This document shows positions 20,781 through 30,600 of a stretch of 64,000 nucleotides of DNA, one piece after another. The stretch covers positions 2,852,001 through 2,916,000 of the forward strand of contig OX337229.1 in NCBI GenBank assembly GCA_946965045.2, given 5' to 3'. The translations under genes and the position numbers were made by a program. Source of the DNA: Epithemia pelagica. Lineage: Eukaryota; Bacillariophyta; Bacillariophyceae; Surirellales; Surirellaceae. The notes under the pieces are model-generated. The model was not told the DNA's origin and did not search any database. It was given only the letters and a program-made list of their open reading frames with translations. Position 1 is the stretch's first letter. Each line of letters opens with the position of its first letter.

Positions 20781-21264
20781 GCCGTTTTTGCCACGTAATA
20801 GGGGAATGTCACTTTAGAGAAGGTGGTAGCTCCGCTTGAGACTGGACCAAGAGTATAGCTAATGAAGACATAGGTTTATTGATCTCGATCGCAATGATCA
20901 TATGTCATTCAGGAAACATGTACTATATAGTGTCTGCTACACAACTTGGTCGGAAGTATGGTTGTTGGGATCGTAGAGTCAGTTTGATAGTGGAGGACGG
21001 TTGTTCCATCTCCCACTGACCGCGAAATGATTTTCTAAACGTGGAAAGCATTCCTTCTCCATGGATGCATCCAAGCACCGTTGTCCGAAACATTTTACTA
21101 AAACATAGGAGTACTCCAATGAGACTTTCATTTGTCTCCTCAATTGTCTTCGATCTTCTCCTAGAAGAACCTACCTAGGTAGGTCCAGAGCTAGGAGTAG
21201 TTAATTGGGCGCGTAGCGCGTAGCGCCTGGGGTAACCTGTAACCTTATTGGAGTTGGAGTTGGA
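20781..21264. other. Intergenic region
   Basis: About 480 bp. It holds a short direct repeat GCGTAGC/GCGTAGC near 21209-21224 and short inverted words around CCTACCTAGGTAGG at about 21170-21183. No gene is supported. Confidence 0.5.
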
Positions 21265-22441
21265 ATGATCCATGCGCGCCGGGTGAGTACAGATAGCCGC
21301 CAAAGTAAAAGATACGAAACACGAAGCAAACGTCATTTTGCATCTTTTGGCACAGATCCAATAGACACCGACCATCAACACACAACTTGGAACAACCAGG
21401 TATCCAGAACGTGGATAATTGTTGCGACAATTATGACCTCTTTCAGTCTCTGCATTATTATTGCTCTTTACCTCACGAGTTCCGCCAGTGCTCTCTCGTC
21501 ATCGGGTGGCTATTTGGCTTCTTTGTTTCGGTCTCACGCGACGGCGGACACGCTGGTTCCACAGCCTCCCTCTACTCCACCAAGTAATGGTAGGTTTTCC
21601 CGAAACTGGGACCCTTGATCATATCAATAAATCCGTTTCTCATATCACTCTTCTTTGTATCCCTACAGAGGTAATCAACGGATATAACGTGGCAGATGGA
21701 AGTGATGATGAGATTGTCACGTTTTCCCACGCCCCTTTTTCTTATTTTGCGCTTGATCGACTCACACCAAAAGGCCCTCGAAAAAATCCGGATGTTGGAC
21801 AGCCGCACGATGCGACACGTAAGTTGGTCCAAAACGGCGCCGTATCGTGTGGATCTTGGTGGTGCGCCGATGGTGGTTGGCCGTCTCCAGCCTTACGGAC
21901 GACAACGGAAATTTTCATTGTCTTGTCTGGCAATGGGTGTCTCACAGACATGGATGGAACCAAGCACTACTTTGGACCTGGAGACACCGTCATCTTGCCA
22001 AAGGGTTGGTCAGGCCGATGGGATGTATTGCAACCCATTCATAAAGTATGGGTCGTTCACAATCATGAGAACATTGAAGAAAGCTCCAATCCAATTCGCG
22101 CTCGTGTTACGCCCTATCAAAGTTCGGCCCCACATTGCCTTGGACCACTGACGACTCGAACGAATCCCCTCCACGGCAACCCGAGCTCGGCTCATCATAC
22201 ATTCTACAGTGTGGGGCCCACAGACGTTGGGTTTTGGATGTGTACACCGGGATCATTCCATGTAATTGAGCAACAATCCACAGAGTGCTTCCATGTTCTG
22301 GAAGGTGTATTTTTCCTTTCAAACGCTGATGGAAGTGCCACGCGTTGCGTCGCAGGTGATACTGTCATGTTGCCAAAAGGGTGGAAAGGATACTGGGATG
22401 TAATCGAAACTGTAAAGAAACTATGGGTCATAGTAGAGTAA
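21265..22441 (+). CDS. Membrane-anchored double-cupin protein (Cupin_3/DUF861-like)
   Basis: Two exons, 21265-21589 and 21669-22441, with a 79-nt intron (GTAGGT donor, CCCTACAG acceptor). Phase-1 joining reads PPSN-EVINGYN, giving 365 residues. Residues about 50-70 (WIIVATIMTSFSLCIIIALYL) form one membrane helix after a basic N-terminus, suggesting a type II anchor. Two cupin folds follow: EIFIVLSGNGCL ... FGPGDTVILPKGWSGRWDV and ECFHVLEGVFFL ... VAGDTVMLPKGWKGYWDV. The GDTVxLPKGWxGxWDV motif is characteristic of Cupin_3, which is related to ureidoglycine aminohydrolase. Whether it is an enzyme or a binding protein is unknown. The start is the first ATG in frame; a GTGAGT at 21281 leaves room for a different 5' exon. 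Confidence 0.75.
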
Positions 22442-22522
22442 TAATGGTGGGATAGAAAAAGCTCGCAGATAGGTTAATCCTTTTCGTTGCTATTACTAAC
22501 CGGGGATGAATCCACTACTTAC

Positions 22523-23584
22523 CTATTTTGCGTATAGTTTAGCACCAGTGGTCGGTTCTTTCACGATCCATGTTTCTGCAGCTCCGACAGATTTCAAAGC
22601 TTCAGCAACGGATAACGCAGTGTCTTCACTTGTCCAGGCTACGCCGCATCCTCCTCCACCTGAACCAACCACCTTAAAACCCCATGCTCCTGCTTTGCGG
22701 GCTGCCTGATTCATAGCCTCGAGTCTAGGCGAGCTCAGGTGTAATCCATCTCGCAGCGCTTCATGATGCCTTTGCATCAATGAGGCAAGTTCAGGTCCAC
22801 TTGCTGTTTCCCAAATAGTCCATGCCTGAATCTCAGTATTGCGATTAATCTGTGTTGCATCCAGAAGCTCTTGTTCATCCATTGACAATGTTGAAACGTC
22901 ACAATGGTCCCAAGTTCCACCCAGTTTATCAAGAAGTGCGAGACGCACACTCTTACAGCGATGCAGGTGTTTCAGGGTATCTTTGGGCTCGCCAGAATAT
23001 GCCAAAACCCATACTCCCCGACTGGGCTGCACATTGAGTCTCTGTACATCCCAGAGACCTGGGCCGATTCGTAACATACCTCCGACGGCGGATGATACAT
23101 GGTCCATTGTCCCTCCAGGTGCTTGGAAGTGAGACACTTCTGCCCGATGAGCAAGTTTAGCAACGTTCATTGGGTCCATTGGAGTCTTGCCTGCAATTTG
23201 TGCCAAAGCGTGGCAGAATGCCACACAAAAGGCTGATGACGAGGATATTCCTGCGTTCATGGGAAAATGGGTTCTCGAAGTACATTCGGCCCCACATAGA
23301 TCCCATCCATCGTCCAGCGTCTCATGGATGGCCGCCAATGCAAAGTCGGGACTTTGAGTGGTGGACTTTTGTCTTGGAGGCAATGCGTCAAGATTATATG
23401 CCCGAACGTCGTTCAGCTGAGGTATGGTCAGTGTGATGATTCGAGAAGCCTTGGCTACGTTTACGTCAATTCGGCAATGCAGAGGAACTGCACAAGAAAT
23501 CACGGGAAGGCCGAGATAGTCCTGATGCTCTCCGAAGAAGCAAATGCGTGCGGGTGCCTCTGACACAAATGATTCATTCATCAT
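22523..23584 (-). CDS. GHMP-family sugar kinase (galactokinase-like)
   Basis: 353 residues. GHMP kinases phosphorylate small sugars and other metabolites with ATP. Three family motifs are visible. Near residue 17 is GEHQDYLG (galactokinase-type substrate motif, usually GEHxDY). Around residue 112 is NAGISSSSAFCVA (ATP-binding motif 2, PxGxGLGSSAA-type). Near the C-terminus is KVVGSGGGGCGVAW (motif 3). The segment QAPGGTMDHVSSAVGG matches the galactokinase/heptose-kinase type catalytic Asp region. Length (353) is nearer to bacterial galactokinases and sugar-1-kinases than to plant fusions. Substrate cannot be decided: galactose, arabinose and fucose are all possible. No targeting peptide is evident. 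Confidence 0.82.
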   Translation of the reverse strand: MMNESFVSEAPARICFFGEHQDYLGLPVISCAVPLHCRIDVNVAKASRIITLTIPQLNDVRAYNLDALPPRQKSTTQSPDFALAAIHETLDDGWDLCGAECTSRTHFPMNAGISSSSAFCVAFCHALAQIAGKTPMDPMNVAKLAHRAEVSHFQAPGGTMDHVSSAVGGMLRIGPGLWDVQRLNVQPSRGVWVLAYSGEPKDTLKHLHRCKSVRLALLDKLGGTWDHCDVSTLSMDEQELLDATQINRNTEIQAWTIWETASGPELASLMQRHHEALRDGLHLSSPRLEAMNQAARKAGAWGFKVVGSGGGGCGVAWTSEDTALSVAEALKSVGAAETWIVKEPTTGAKLYAK

Positions 23585-24415
23585 GGATCGATCTTTTGGC
23601 CGACGATCAAATCCATCAAAAGGATATGTCGCTTTTGGGTCGCGGTACTATGGGTGCGATTGGGGGGGTACCTTTGCTCGTCCGTCATCCGAAAGGAAAA
23701 AAATTGTCTCGTATTTTTTCCCAAAGCGCCAGCCGGGTGATATCGCCAGCCTCCCTTCGATCGTTCGAAATAGACGCGCCGGTCACGCCTTGTATTGCTG
23801 GCACAAGGGCCAGGAATCGTCTCACTTTTCGAGCAACACCACAAAAGACGACCATGAGCACACCAAAAACCAAAAGAAAACCATCCAGCCGTACGAACGA
23901 CCACAGTGACAACTTTATGGCTAGATCACAAGTGAAGGCGGAATACATCAAAGGAAGGATGACAACATGAAACATGACAATCAACCACTGCAATGAACAA
24001 TCAACCTCTGCAATGATGAAGCAAAGGTTTGACAGCGTCATCATGGGGTATGTAAGCCCAGGAAGCAGGAAGCCTAAACTAGTAGTGGACTATGCTTTTA
24101 TCTTTCCCATAGACAAAGTGGGACTCTACTGCAATACTTATACCTAAAATCTTAAACTAAAAACGCACTTAAAGGTGCCCTCATAACCCACTCAATTTTA
24201 GGTTTGAGATCGAAAAGTGCTAAAATTTGTCCGAGCCAACCCCCCGTCTCACGAACAATTCTCGTAAACACAAACGTAGTCGTAGAATATATATGTATAT
24301 ATACACGTATACGATATACGCGTCCTCCCCCCTATGAAACCGTGTGTTCGACTGCCATGCTCGTTTGAAATTTCAATGGAACCCTCCCCCCCCCCAACAC
24401 GAACAACATCCCACC
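23585..24415. other. Intergenic region left of the Harbinger element
   Basis: About 830 bp. A minus-strand frame at 23685-24044 (119 codons) encodes a hydrophobic N-terminal half (two possible membrane helices), but I could not link it to a family. It ends 100 bp upstream of the kinase start and may be chance. The left end of the Harbinger-type transposon must lie somewhere here, but I could not find its terminal inverted repeat. Confidence 0.4.
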
Positions 24416-25683
24416 ATGACGAACTCCTCCGCGACGAAGGATCTTTCGAAGGCATTCGAGAAACACAAACCGACCGTCATGGAGTCGCAAATCCCAACAC
24501 AGCGTCCAAGTCAGCCGTTCCCAGGGCTCGACCAAATCCAACCCGAAGAAGAGGAACAGCATTCGGACGAAGACGATTGGGAACCAGTCAATGAAATGGA
24601 GGACGAAGAAAACACAATCGAAGAGTTGGGCGACGACGACAAACCTACGGTTGGTGAACAGAGTCGCCAACAACAGAAGAAGGTTTCCAAAAAAACGACT
24701 GGTATCAATACAGTCGCTCCCTTCGAACGGCGTGAATCGCCTCGCCTGAAGAAGCAGAGAAAGGAACAAGCGGTCAAGGAGAAAACAAACAAAAAAACAA
24801 CACTTGTGAAAAAGAAACAAGACCAGCCGAACAACAATACCTCATCCAAGCCACCGAAACCTCCAACCACAAAAGCCGGGAAAGGAAATGGCGGTATTGG
24901 GCGAGCACGCGGAAAAAATTTCACCACCGACGAAACTATGTATCTTTTGAAGCTCGTCAAAGACAAGCTTCCCAGTGGAGGGGAGGATTGGGACTGGGTG
25001 ACGCAACAATACAACAACGTTTTCAGTGACAAGGGGAGGTCCCGTGACAAGGAATCACTGAAGCGTCGATTCGCCGCTTTACACAACCGAAGAACCCCTA
25101 CAGGTGACCCGGACTGTCCGGATGAGGTAAAGGAAGCCAAGCACCTGATGATCGCCATTCAACAGAAATGCGATGCAGGTGAACTGTCAGGAAGCAAGGA
25201 TATTGGTTTTTCTTCGTCATCTTCATCATCATCAGATGAAGATGAAGATGAAGACGAAGAGGATGATGACGACAAGAAACCTGCTGCGGAAGCAAAGACC
25301 CCCAAGGCAAAGGAAGAAATCGGTATGGCTACAACCACTCTTCGTTCGTCAACGAAGAAACGCAAGAAAAAAGACCGCAAACATGACAGTGACATCCTTG
25401 AATATATGCTTGTGTCTCAAGCTAAGAGACAGGAGAACGAGGAGATCGTAAGAGCTGAGCGTCGTGAGCGCGAACAGGAACGTCGAGACCGCGAACAGCG
25501 ACGGTACGAGGAGTTGCAGGCGACAAGGCATCGAACAGGTTGCGAGCTGACCAGATGCAGCAGCAGATGATCCAGATGCAACATCAAATGATGATGCAAC
25601 AACAGACCTTCATGATGCTGCTGATGCCCGACCGTTTCCCCAAGACTAAAGACTCCAAGGATGAAGAAAGCAAGGAGTCCTAA
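24416..25683 (+). pseudogene. Harbinger Myb/SANT-like DNA-binding protein, frameshifted near its C-terminus
   Basis: The first in-frame ATG (ACCATGACG context) is at 24416. The protein has an acidic N-terminal third, a Lys-rich stretch, then a SANT/trihelix-like domain (GKNFTTDETMYLLKLVKDKL, then W-DWVTQQYN and LKRRFAALHN) and a Ser/Asp run encoded by TCA/GAT repeats. In PIF/Harbinger elements this second protein helps the transposase enter the nucleus and bind ends. The frame stops at 25570. The minus-one frame continues sensibly to TAA at 25681-25683 as a Met/Gln-rich tail (RADQMQQQMIQMQHQMMM), so a single base appears to have been lost at about 25505-25530. A sequencing error or programmed shift is possible. 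Confidence 0.7.
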
Positions 25684-25724
25684 AAAATTAAGATCAGATC
25701 GTACGAACAAATAATTATTAGTAA

Positions 25725-26833
25725 CTACAAATCTTGCAATGTAAATCCATTCTTTCGAGTCGCATTGAGGGAAGGGTAGAAGGTTGTGGAGATCTGGTTG
25801 AACCCAACGTTGGTGGCACGGAAATTGTAAAGGAGGACGATCAGAGACATGACCATCTTCCGCTCTCCTTGTTCTTCGTACCGCAATCGGTCTTTAAGAC
25901 GGGGGAATGACGCTTGCAGTCCATTCATCCCCCATTCAGAGAGCTGCCTCACTGAAGTGGCGGCTCGGAACAACTCACTCTTCTGTCGAATGCGACCCTC
26001 TTGATCCGTGTTGCTTTGATATGACTTCAAAAGGGACTGTCGCCGTTCCGAGCCGAATGCAGAATCAACGACAACTTGCGCGCCTCCTCGATTACGTTCA
26101 CGGGCATGAATGGAATCTATCTTGTTGTAGGTATCCGAATAGATAGCGAGCGTCGAGTCATGCCAGGATCCAGGCGCGTTAATATACGACGCCCGGATCC
26201 GCCCATCAGGAGAGAACAAGAAGAGGTTTGAAATAAAGTGGTCACACTTCCACCCGTTGTAGAACAGGTTTTGGTGCTTCGCACTGGCCTCTATAGGAAC
26301 CTTTAAACCATCCATGGCCCCCCAAACATTTCATAGCACTGGATACTTGCGTCGTATGGCTTTCTTGAATCGTCTGACTTCCTTCTTCGTAGGGAGCTTT
26401 ACTTCGGCATCTGGATGCCGATGTAGGACCTTGACCAGAATTCTTCGACCAAACCGCAGCCAAACAGACAAGGGGTTAGCAGTTAGGCCAAAGACCAGTT
26501 GGAGCAACATTGTGGATCCACGCGTACGTGTCCAAGCCAATACTAGTGCAAGGCATATTTTCGCATCAATGAACCTTCGACCTCTCCTCTTCCCTTTCGG
26601 ACTCAATCGACGCATGGAGGTGCGATTCTTGGCCGATTGAGGGTATGGCGTCCAATTATCAAAATAAGGCGCAAACAGATGAAGCAGCTTTTGGAAAGAA
26701 GCGTGGTTGAATCCACACAAGGCTATGAGGGACGCATCTTCTCCACTGTTGTAAAGTTTCATAAAAGCGGAGTGCTTAGGATGGTGGAGAGACCCTCTAC
26801 CGATTCCACCAGAACGCAAATGACGACGAAGAC
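25725..26833 (-). pseudogene. PIF/Harbinger DDE transposase, main part, with an in-frame stop
   Basis: Reads as one frame of about 370 codons, interrupted only by TGA at 26331-26333. It looks like DDE_Tnp_4/HARBI1: an N-terminal helical part (FNHASFQKLLHLFAPYF, GLTANPLSVWLRFGRRIL) and a catalytic core. Apparent catalytic residues are the Asp in GAMDGLK just after the stop, the Asp in VVVDSAFG, and a Glu near SVRQLSEWGM. The family words NGWKCDHFISN and APGSWHDSTLA are present. The first codons are missing because the copia LTR begins at 26834. The remaining start is at 35217-35306. Confidence 0.8.
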
Positions 26834-27616
26834 TGTTACAATTCTCTTGGAATTGCAGAGGCATTGATGCTCGGTAGAGCAGACAATCAGGTAGGTCACC
26901 AACCGATACAAGCTTCTCAGGGTCAGAGAAGCAAGCAAGTCAAAGTCTATCAGAAGGATAGTCGGGACACAAAAGAAGATGTGATAAATGGTGATATTGT
27001 TAGATTGTGTGTTGATTACTACGATAGGTCTACGTGAAATGTTCGGTCCTGCCAAGGGTCATGTGTCATAGGTTCTTGGCGGCAACAGGTTTGGAATAGT
27101 TGGAGTCGATTCATGTGATGTATATGACATGTATATGTGGACGGATAACATATACAGGGTCAACAGCTCTTGCTTTGGGTTGGCATAGTTGTTTTCATGG
27201 CGCGCAGCTTGTTGACAATTTGGAGATTGTGGGAATGGAAATATGGTCTCGCGTGATCGTGTGTCGTGCTTGGGATACTTAGACCGTTGGGTCGGATAGA
27301 TGCCGACAGCGCTCGGATGTCGCTTGGGCGCGCTCGATGATTTCGGGCGTGTACGCTTAGGGCGTTAGTATAATGTCCGAGCAACGGCCAAATTTACGTC
27401 CGTTGTAATACCGCACGACCCAGTTTAGTCTTGAGAGTGAGTTCGTCAATCTATTCTCACTTTTCATGATTTGCGAAGAAATATAGGTCGATATAGCGCG
27501 AAGCTAGGGAACATAGCTCGAAGCTAGATGGCATGATGCGATAGCACGAGGCTATGTGACATGGGGAATCGATGAGATGTAGAATCTAACCACCATAGAC
27601 GGTGAGAATTCTAACA
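26834..27616 (-). repeat. 3' LTR of the copia element
   Basis: 783 bp, TG...CA ended, with short inverted ends TGTTA(C/G)AATTCTC. It differs from the other LTR by two bases. Three small related hairpin words (TAGCTTCGAGCTA type) lie at about 27491-27558. Confidence 0.95.
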
Positions 27617-30600
27617 CTCCCCACAACTCGTCGTTTCAGCCTTGTCATCATTGGAATTGTTGAGGTCTTGAACTTCTCCTTTCCAAAACAACAATGGCTT
27701 GAGCATGGGCCAAATAGATACGAAATCCCAATGTTTGCTAAGGATATCGGCAGGGTTGGTCTTTCCATCTTTCCAGTAGAATGCAACATACTTTGCTGCG
27801 ATGGCTTCACGAACTCGGTGGTATGACAGAAGATGGTGTCTCTTGGATAGTATGGAATGAGGAACGGTTGCATTGAGCACAACAGATCTGTTATCTCCGT
27901 ACATGTAACTTCGCTCTCGGATAGGTACTCCAAGGTAGCGGAGAGAATGTCGTAATTCTGTAATCTGATCTATTGCTGTCCTTGCAGCCACAAACTTGGA
28001 TCCATAGGTAGCAGTTTCCACCGTGCTCTGTCTCTTGCTGTACCAGTCAATAGGTGTTCCGTTCAACAAATGTAGAACAGCAGTGACGGATTTACCAGTG
28101 ACTATGTCATGCATGAGATTGGCATCAACATAATGAGTTGTGGTAACATAGCGGCCAAGAGGTGTTGGGCAGTCTTCAGGAATACGTTCACTTGCATTCG
28201 AATAGACAGTGCGAGTCCAATCAAATTCTTGGGTAGGAAGACTTGAATAATCAGGCTCTCCAATCCTAAATCTGATTGCGCCTTCTGGGAGATGTGCAAG
28301 GTATCCATAGATACGCTTGGCTCTATCAAGATGTCCTTTCCTTGGAGCAGCACGAAAGCGTGATAGCGTCATTGTAGCGGTGAAGACGTCGAAACGACCA
28401 ATAGTGATCACCCATTGGACTTGTCCAATCAGAGTTTGGAAATGGCTAGTACCTTCTTCATCAAGGAGCTCAGAATCATCCAATTCAGGATGGTCTCCAC
28501 CAATAAGAGGTGTTTTGGCTTTCTTGAGTTTCTCCTTGAAGATTCGTTCGAAAGTGTCCATCATCTTACCAATGTAGCGTCTTGGGTCTGCTACTAATGT
28601 TCCATCAGAATCCTTGGTGTAACAACATCCCAAGTGGAAATCAATAGGTCCATCTCCTTTGAGTTTGAAGTTGTATTTCTCCTTCAGGATCTTGCAGAAA
28701 TTCCCAGGATCAGTAGAAATAATGGCTAAGTCATCAACGTATACGGCAATGTATTCGTAACAGTCTTCTCCAGGTGCTTTCCTCATCCAGATATCCGGAT
28801 CTGCTTTGCTTGGTGAAAATCCCATGTCTGTCAAAACATCGAATAAGACATCATGCCAGCGTGCGCCTGATGACTTCAATCCATAAAGTGCCTTGTATAT
28901 AATCAGGATGTGACCTTCTAATTCCTTGAATTCAGGTCCTGCGACAATGAAAATTTTCTCCCCTGTCAAGGCTTCCAGGTATGCGTTTCCAATATCTGCT
29001 CCCCATATTTCCAAGTCATTCAAAGTACCCAGGAATGAGGCAATGCGGAGGTTGCGAATGGAAACAACATCTGAATAGATTGTCTCAACAGGTTCTTTTG
29101 TGAGATGTCCATCTGCGACAAGTCTTGCTTTATGTCGTCCATCATGTTTTACGTCAAAGACAAGATGTACAGGTATCTTATGATATCCTTCAGGTGTATT
29201 GGATACTTTCCCTTTAATGAAGATGGCTTTCCCAAAATCCTTGAATGTCTTGTAGGACTGGATCTGTGACAATTCTAATTCTGTTGCATCCTGCCACTTT
29301 GTGTTGCCATGTTGTTTATCAAGAGCAACAGCTTCCTCATAATTGCGTGGTACTTGGAATCCAAACTTATACTTGACGGAATGGTGAACTTGTTTAATCC
29401 TTGACTGTTTGGCTGCTCGAATGAGACGTTTGCTTGTTTTGACATAACGTTTCAAATGCTTCCATCCAGGTTCGTTGAGTAAACCATGTTTCTTTCCATA
29501 AATTGCTACAGTGATCGGATCATCATTGGCGATGAGTGATAAAGGTTCATAGGTAGTCTCCCCAGTTTCCCAATCAACAAGCAAATTATATTTGCTCCCC
29601 TTGTAATCTGGATCAGTTGTGTTCAGTGGGCCTTGATGGGCAATGACGTCCCTGAACCTGAAAAGATTATCTCCAGAGGTTTGAGCTTGGTTATCTCGTT
29701 CGATATACTCCATGAGTTGATTATAGGATATCATCTCATCAACATCAGAATTTGTCTTTTGGTAGATGTACTTGACACGTTCCTCCTGTTTCGTTGCTTC
29801 TTCATTAAGATCAATGACTCGTTTGATGACACGTGCACGGTGTCGCTCCCCATTTTCTTCTGTGTCGCATAGGAATGTGCGTCCTATCATGTCGTCAAAA
29901 TCGATCGTGGGCATTGGTTTGGATGGATCTTCACTATCACTGCGAATGAAGACAGTGTCAGCTTTCTTATCATTGTCATCCTTCTCAGAAGAATCCTCCC
30001 CTGAAGGTCGATCCACACGTAGGTTAGGTGTAGTGGATTCAACACGGCGAACGGCAGAACGGTAGATGATCTGGTTATCCTGGGTGAGAATCTTCCAAGT
30101 AAAAGAATCACCAACGTTGTGAGCAAAACCAACCCAGTGGCCAAGTTTCTCATCAGAAGAAGATGGATATGAACCAGAATTGGGTTCAGCGGGGTCGACA
30201 CGGTAGTAAACCTCATCCCAGAAAGGAAAGAACAAGAGATGAGTAATGTCGGGTGGGCGTCCGGAGAGAGCCTCAAGAGGAGTGCGACCGGAATGGGTGG
30301 GTGATGATGTATGGTTCAATAAGTCACAGACATACTCAAGACAAAGAAGCCAGGTGTTGGCAGGGCAACCAGTGGCATTCATAAGAGCGTTGGTCATACG
30401 TTTAACGGTCTGGTAACGGTTTTCAGCCTTATTCTGGTGTTGATGATAAGGTTCGGATCGATACTCCCCAATAAGCAAAGTGCGAAGGATGTCTTTGACC
30501 TTTTGAGAGATGAGAGATGAACCACCATCACTGATAAGAGTCTCCATGGCACCACGAAACCGGATGTTGTCCTGAAGAGTATTGACAAACTGTTTGGTTG

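Noticed and set aside
23548-24044. Overlapping frames on both strands upstream of the sugar kinase
   Set aside because: Two frames of similar length on opposite strands with no recognisable family; neither can be supported by sequence alone.
24110-24240. Possible Harbinger terminal inverted repeat pairing with about 35500-35545
   Set aside because: Only scattered matches (GGTTA, CTCAC words) without a consistent inverted alignment or TWA duplication.
26834-26864. ATG at 26864 as transposase start (MPLQFQENC)
   Set aside because: Those codons lie inside the LTR; the same peptide appears at 34464 from the other LTR. The real start is at 35306.
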